Source: Deltaproteobacteria bacterium
Lineage (GTDB): Bacteria > Myxococcota_A > Polyangia > DRWM01 > JAAZOP01
Assembly (NCBI GenBank): GCA_016218765.1
Contig: JACRCZ010000103.1
Location: forward strand, 62,001-126,000
Direction: 5' to 3'
DNA: 64,000 bases
The stretch's first letter is position 1, and each line of letters begins with the position of its first letter. Position numbers and translations under genes: made by a program. Shown piece after piece: positions 60,354-64,000 of the stretch. The notes beneath the pieces are model-generated. The model searched no databases. It saw only the letters and a list, made by a program, of their open reading frames with translations, and was not told the DNA's origin.

Positions 60354-61199
60354 TCACCCGGAGGCCAGCGCTTCGAGGATCCCGGCGCAGCCGCCGCTTC
60401 GGACCCAGGCGGCGTGGTCGACGACGTCCTGGAAGGTCCGGCCGACGATTTCGGAGCATTCGAAGCGGTAGTCGGCGGCCTTGAGGTAGCGTTCGAGGAC
60501 GTCGGTCGTCTTCGGGTCCTTGAAGGCGAGCTTGCCGCCGTGCTGTTTCAGGATGTCCATCCCCGCGAGCCAGATCGCGGCGCCGAGGGCCCCGCAGCCG
60601 CCGCCGCTCAAGCCGATGCCGCCGGCAAGCCCCGAGACCATGGTCTGGTGCAGATCGGAAGCGCCCATCCGGTGCGCCAGGACTGCCGCGCAGCTCGCGA
60701 CGGGCGGGGGAGGCGCGGCGGGGTCCGCGGAGAGGGCCGATTCGATTGCGCGGAAGGCGGCCGGCGCGTAGCGTGCGGCCCGGCGGAAGCAGCCGATGGT
60801 CCCGCCCTTGAGGAGGAAGTAGGTCACCATCCGCATCTTCGACGACGTCTCGTCGAGCTCGGTGATGTCGAAGCAGTCCCGGCGGCCGTCGTTCAGGTAG
60901 CGGAAGCACTCCACGGCCTTGGCCGCGGCGGTCACGGCCGCGGCTTGGGCCCGGGGGCCCGGACCGAAGCGTCGATGCGCCTGGGCGCCCGCGGCGAGCG
61001 CGGAGCCCCAGATCATGCCGCACTGGTAGCCGTGCTGCAGGATTCCGCCCGCGAACGGCATGGCCGCTCGTTCCTCGGTGATCGCAGGGTGGCCGTAGGC
61101 GCCGGCGACCATGTGGAAGAGGGTGTCCGAGCAGGCGCGGCCGGCGAGGAACACGCCGACGGTACTGATTCCCGAGATGTCGTTGCTGCCTACGCCCAT
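60354..61199 (-). CDS. C_GCAxxG_C_C family protein (two domain copies) at the end of the microcompartment operon
   Basis: 281 residues with two related segments: FAGGILQHGYQCGMIWGSAL near 49-68 and LAGGIGLSGGGCGALGAAI near 190-208. Both resemble the GGI...CGAxxG core of the C_GCAxxG_C_C redox-associated family, although some flanking Cys are missing. The duplicated form is unusual. It is encoded last on the minus strand after the DeoC fusion (181 bases), and may be an accessory redox protein of the microcompartment or an unrelated neighbour. Confidence 0.6.
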   Translation of the reverse strand: MGVGSNDISGISTVGVFLAGRACSDTLFHMVAGAYGHPAITEERAAMPFAGGILQHGYQCGMIWGSALAAGAQAHRRFGPGPRAQAAAVTAAAKAVECFRYLNDGRRDCFDITELDETSSKMRMVTYFLLKGGTIGCFRRAARYAPAAFRAIESALSADPAAPPPPVASCAAVLAHRMGASDLHQTMVSGLAGGIGLSGGGCGALGAAIWLAGMDILKQHGGKLAFKDPKTTDVLERYLKAADYRFECSEIVGRTFQDVVDHAAWVRSGGCAGILEALASG

Positions 61200-61350
61200 C
61201 GGGCCACCTCCGTTGCGCGGCCGCCCACGGGGCCTCGTCGCGCCCCGCGGCTCGGAGACCCGCAGGTCGGGTCGCAGGTCATTAGCCGGCCCGAGGCAAT
61301 TCGGTTTCGGATCCGACCGTAGCCGTCGCGCTCCCGGTCCCGTACCTCCG

Positions 61351-61380
61351 GACCGAGAACCGATAACCGAAAACCGAGAA

Positions 61381-61388
<8 letters not shown>
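61351..61388. repeat. dispersed repeat family E (ACCGAGAACCGATAACCG) overlapping the DeoC-fusion stop codon
   Basis: Four ACCGA/AACCGA-type units; the TAG stop codon of the fusion gene (61381-61383) lies within the array. The complementary family copy is inside the biotin-carrier gene at 25866-25892. Confidence 0.65.
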
Positions 61389-62901
<1,513 letters not shown>

Positions 62902-62970
62902 GACACGCCCCTGTCCGTCTTCATGTCCACCACGAACTCCGCTCTTCCATGCGGCGCCTCACGTCCCCTT

Positions 62971-63171
62971 GCGGCGGGTTCAGGGCGGAGTCCCATCGGT
63001 GTCCATCGGTGTCCATCGGTGGTTTCCTTCCGCCCCCGTGCGCCGGGTTCAGGGCGGAGTCCCATCGGTGTCCATCGGTGTCCATCGGTGGTTTCCTTCC
63101 GCCCCCGTGCGCCGGGTTCAGGGCGGAGCCCATCTGTGTTCATCTGTGTTCATCTGTGGTTTCCCTCGTCC
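62971..63171. repeat. three-unit 69-bp tandem repeat containing family A
   Basis: Units begin at 62971, 63040 and 63109. Each starts with a GCGCCGGGTTCAGGGCGGAG segment and then has a CATCGGTG (third unit CATCTGTG) triple like family A, ending in GGTTTCC. The first two units are nearly identical; the third differs by G-to-T changes. It fills the 321-base gap between the BMC-H gene and the DeoC fusion gene. Confidence 0.9.
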
Positions 63172-63222
63172 GGGCTGCGGCCCGCCTGCGGCATGCACCG
63201 CGCGCCCGGACTCCGGCCCCCG

Positions 63223-63504
63223 CTACTTCTCGATCTTCGGCAGGATGCCCTCGACCTCGGCATGGGGCCGCGGGATCACGTGCACGGAGAGCAGCTCGCC
63301 GACCTTCTTGGCGGCGACGCCGCCCGCCTCGACGGCGGCCTTCACGGCGCCGACGTCGCCGCGGACCATGACGGTGACGTAGCCGCCGCCGACGAACTCC
63401 TTGCCGATCAGCGTCACTTTCGCGGCCTTGACCATGGCGTCCGCCGCCTCGATCGCGCCCACGAGCCCCTTGGTCTCGATCATGCCCAGAGCTTCCTTTT
63501 CCAC
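63223..63504 (-). CDS. BMC-domain microcompartment shell protein (BMC-H)
   Basis: 93 residues from a GTG with AAGGAGG. The BMC fold is complete: [45 protein letters not shown] (pore loop region with GGG), [11 protein letters not shown], and [15 protein letters not shown] at the end. It forms hexamers tiling the facets of the shell, with pores for small metabolites. Encoded 34 bases after the vertex-protein gene. This is a short, single-domain form; other shell paralogues probably lie beyond the right edge. Confidence 0.95.
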   Translation of the reverse strand: MEKEALGMIETKGLVGAIEAADAMVKAAKVTLIGKEFVGGGYVTVMVRGDVGAVKAAVEAGGVAAKKVGELLSVHVIPRPHAEVEGILPKIEK

Positions 63505-63538
63505 GTTCGTCCTCCTTCGCTCGGTTCAGGCGCGGGGG

Positions 63539-63862
63539 TCAGCGACCCTGCCGCGCGTCCTTCCGTCCCACGATCCGCACGGGGCCGCCGGGTTCCGTTT
63601 CCACGGCGACTTCGTCTACGTAGCCCAGGATGGCGGCGTCGACCGGAGGCTTGTCGCCCAGCGCGATCGCCGCGTCCCGCTTCATGCAGAGGTAGACCAC
63701 GTCTCCGGGTCCGGCGCAACGGGCGGCATCGACCGCCACGAACGGTTTTCCAACGGCTCCGCCCTGTTCATCGAGGCCTTGCACGATCAACAAGCGGAGG
63801 CCCTCGAGCGACGGGTCCTTGACCGACGCGACGACCTGACCGACGACCCGTCCGAGCTGCAT
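63539..63862 (-). CDS. EutN/CcmL-type microcompartment vertex protein (BMC-P)
   Basis: 107 residues from the ATG at 63862, two bases after the rpiB stop. MQLGRVVGQVVASVKDPSLEGLRL is the classical start of the EutN/CcmL family, followed by LLIVQGLDEQG, FVAVDAARCAGPGDVVYLCMKRDA (the typical VGAGxGDxVL loop replaced by AGPGDVVY) and GYVDEVAVE. It forms pentamers that close the shell vertices. Confidence 0.95.
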   Translation of the reverse strand: MQLGRVVGQVVASVKDPSLEGLRLLIVQGLDEQGGAVGKPFVAVDAARCAGPGDVVYLCMKRDAAIALGDKPPVDAAILGYVDEVAVETEPGGPVRIVGRKDARQGR

Positions 63863-63864
63863 CG

Positions 63865-64000
63865 TCAACCCTTCGTGAAGCGGCGCTCGATCGCCGTGAT
63901 CTTGTCCACGCGCGCCTTGTGCCGGCCTGCCGCGTACGGGGTGTCCAGCCACGCCTCGACGAGGCTCTGCGCGAGGCCGAGGCCGAGGACCTGTCCGCCG
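63865..64000 (-). CDS. ribose-5-phosphate isomerase B-like protein, C-terminal end (cut off by window edge)
   Basis: The last 44 or so residues are visible: GGQVLGLGLAQSLVEAWLDT and PYAAGRHKARVDKITAIERR. The GRHKARVDKI pattern after an LVEAWLDTP helix matches the C-terminus of RpiB/LacAB isomerases. It interconverts ribose-5- and ribulose-5-phosphate, which fits a pentose-handling microcompartment with DeoC. The N-terminus lies to the right of the window. Confidence 0.75.
   Translation of the reverse strand, partial: GGQVLGLGLAQSLVEAWLDTPYAAGRHKARVDKITAIERRFTKG

Noticed and set aside
62971-63171. CRISPR-like array
   Set aside because: The three units are directly joined with a 69-base period and have no variable spacers; no cas genes are nearby. 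It is a plain tandem repeat.

Overview
High-GC (about 70%) bacterial chromosome segment, probably from an uncultured myxobacterium-like lineage (Myxococcota, the former Deltaproteobacteria). The pointers are a MopE-type DNDCDG protein, a matrixin protease ending in a MYXO-CTERM-like tail (Gly-Cys-rich stretch, one membrane helix, Arg cluster), Dickkopf-like Cys-rich lipoproteins, sigma-54 regulation and many secreted lipoproteins. This placement is inference from gene content; no rRNA is present. The only RNA gene found is tRNA-Gly(CCC). At least eight families of short dispersed repeats lie between genes and also inside reading frames.

Layout. 1-3.4 kb: secreted calcium/metal-binding protein (cut by the window edge), a small secreted protein, a matrixin protease and two receiver-domain proteins. 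3.5-10.3 kb: an overlapping five-gene envelope operon (inactive-transglutaminase/7TM protein, RimK-like ATP-grasp ligase, TPR protein, TPR lipoprotein, beta-barrel-like protein). 10.6-19.9 kb: a 1,692-residue lipoprotein with a parallel beta-helix, two multicopper-oxidase-like proteins with complementary copper-ligand motifs, a ligand-less paralogue and a small lipoprotein. 20.0-23.9 kb: tRNA-Gly and an adenine-methyltransferase gene bracketed by two paralogous Lys/Ala-rich proteins. 23.9-31.6 kb (minus): leucine/isovalerate-type acyl-CoA operon (two acyl-CoA dehydrogenases, methylcrotonyl-CoA-carboxylase-like subunits, enoyl-CoA hydratase, BKACE). Its biotin subunit appears to have been split in two where a dispersed repeat lies. 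31.7-34.9 kb: a MITE-like inverted-repeat element, an alpha/beta-hydrolase fold protein lacking its catalytic Ser and His, and two lipoproteins.

35-40.5 kb: three-subunit molybdenum hydroxylase whose FAD subunit carries a GltD-like oxidoreductase inserted in it. 40.6-42 kb: an orphan protein and a VapBC-like toxin-antitoxin pair. 42-46 kb (minus): aldehyde dehydrogenase, iron alcohol dehydrogenase and a glutamine-synthetase-family ligase. 46.2-56 kb: the most coherent regulatory unit. A membrane Fe-S protein, a sensor kinase with two CxxCH haem motifs in its periplasmic domain and an NtrC-type sigma-54 activator are divergent from two multihaem cytochrome lipoproteins (nine and eight haems). 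Each cytochrome gene has a near-identical consensus sigma-54 promoter. 56-60.3 kb: EthD-like protein, 3-beta-HSD-like reductase and MMPL transporter. 60.3-64 kb (minus): end of a bacterial microcompartment operon (rpiB, BMC vertex, BMC hexamer shell protein, encapsulation-peptide/flavoprotein/DeoC fusion, C_GCAxxG protein), continuing past the right edge.

How the parts may work together (inference): the kinase and activator would sense periplasmic redox state or a haem ligand and switch on surface cytochromes. The microcompartment would isomerise and cleave pentose phosphates, with DeoC releasing acetaldehyde inside the shell. The acyl-CoA operon and molybdenum hydroxylase suggest catabolism of amino acids and aromatic or heterocyclic compounds.
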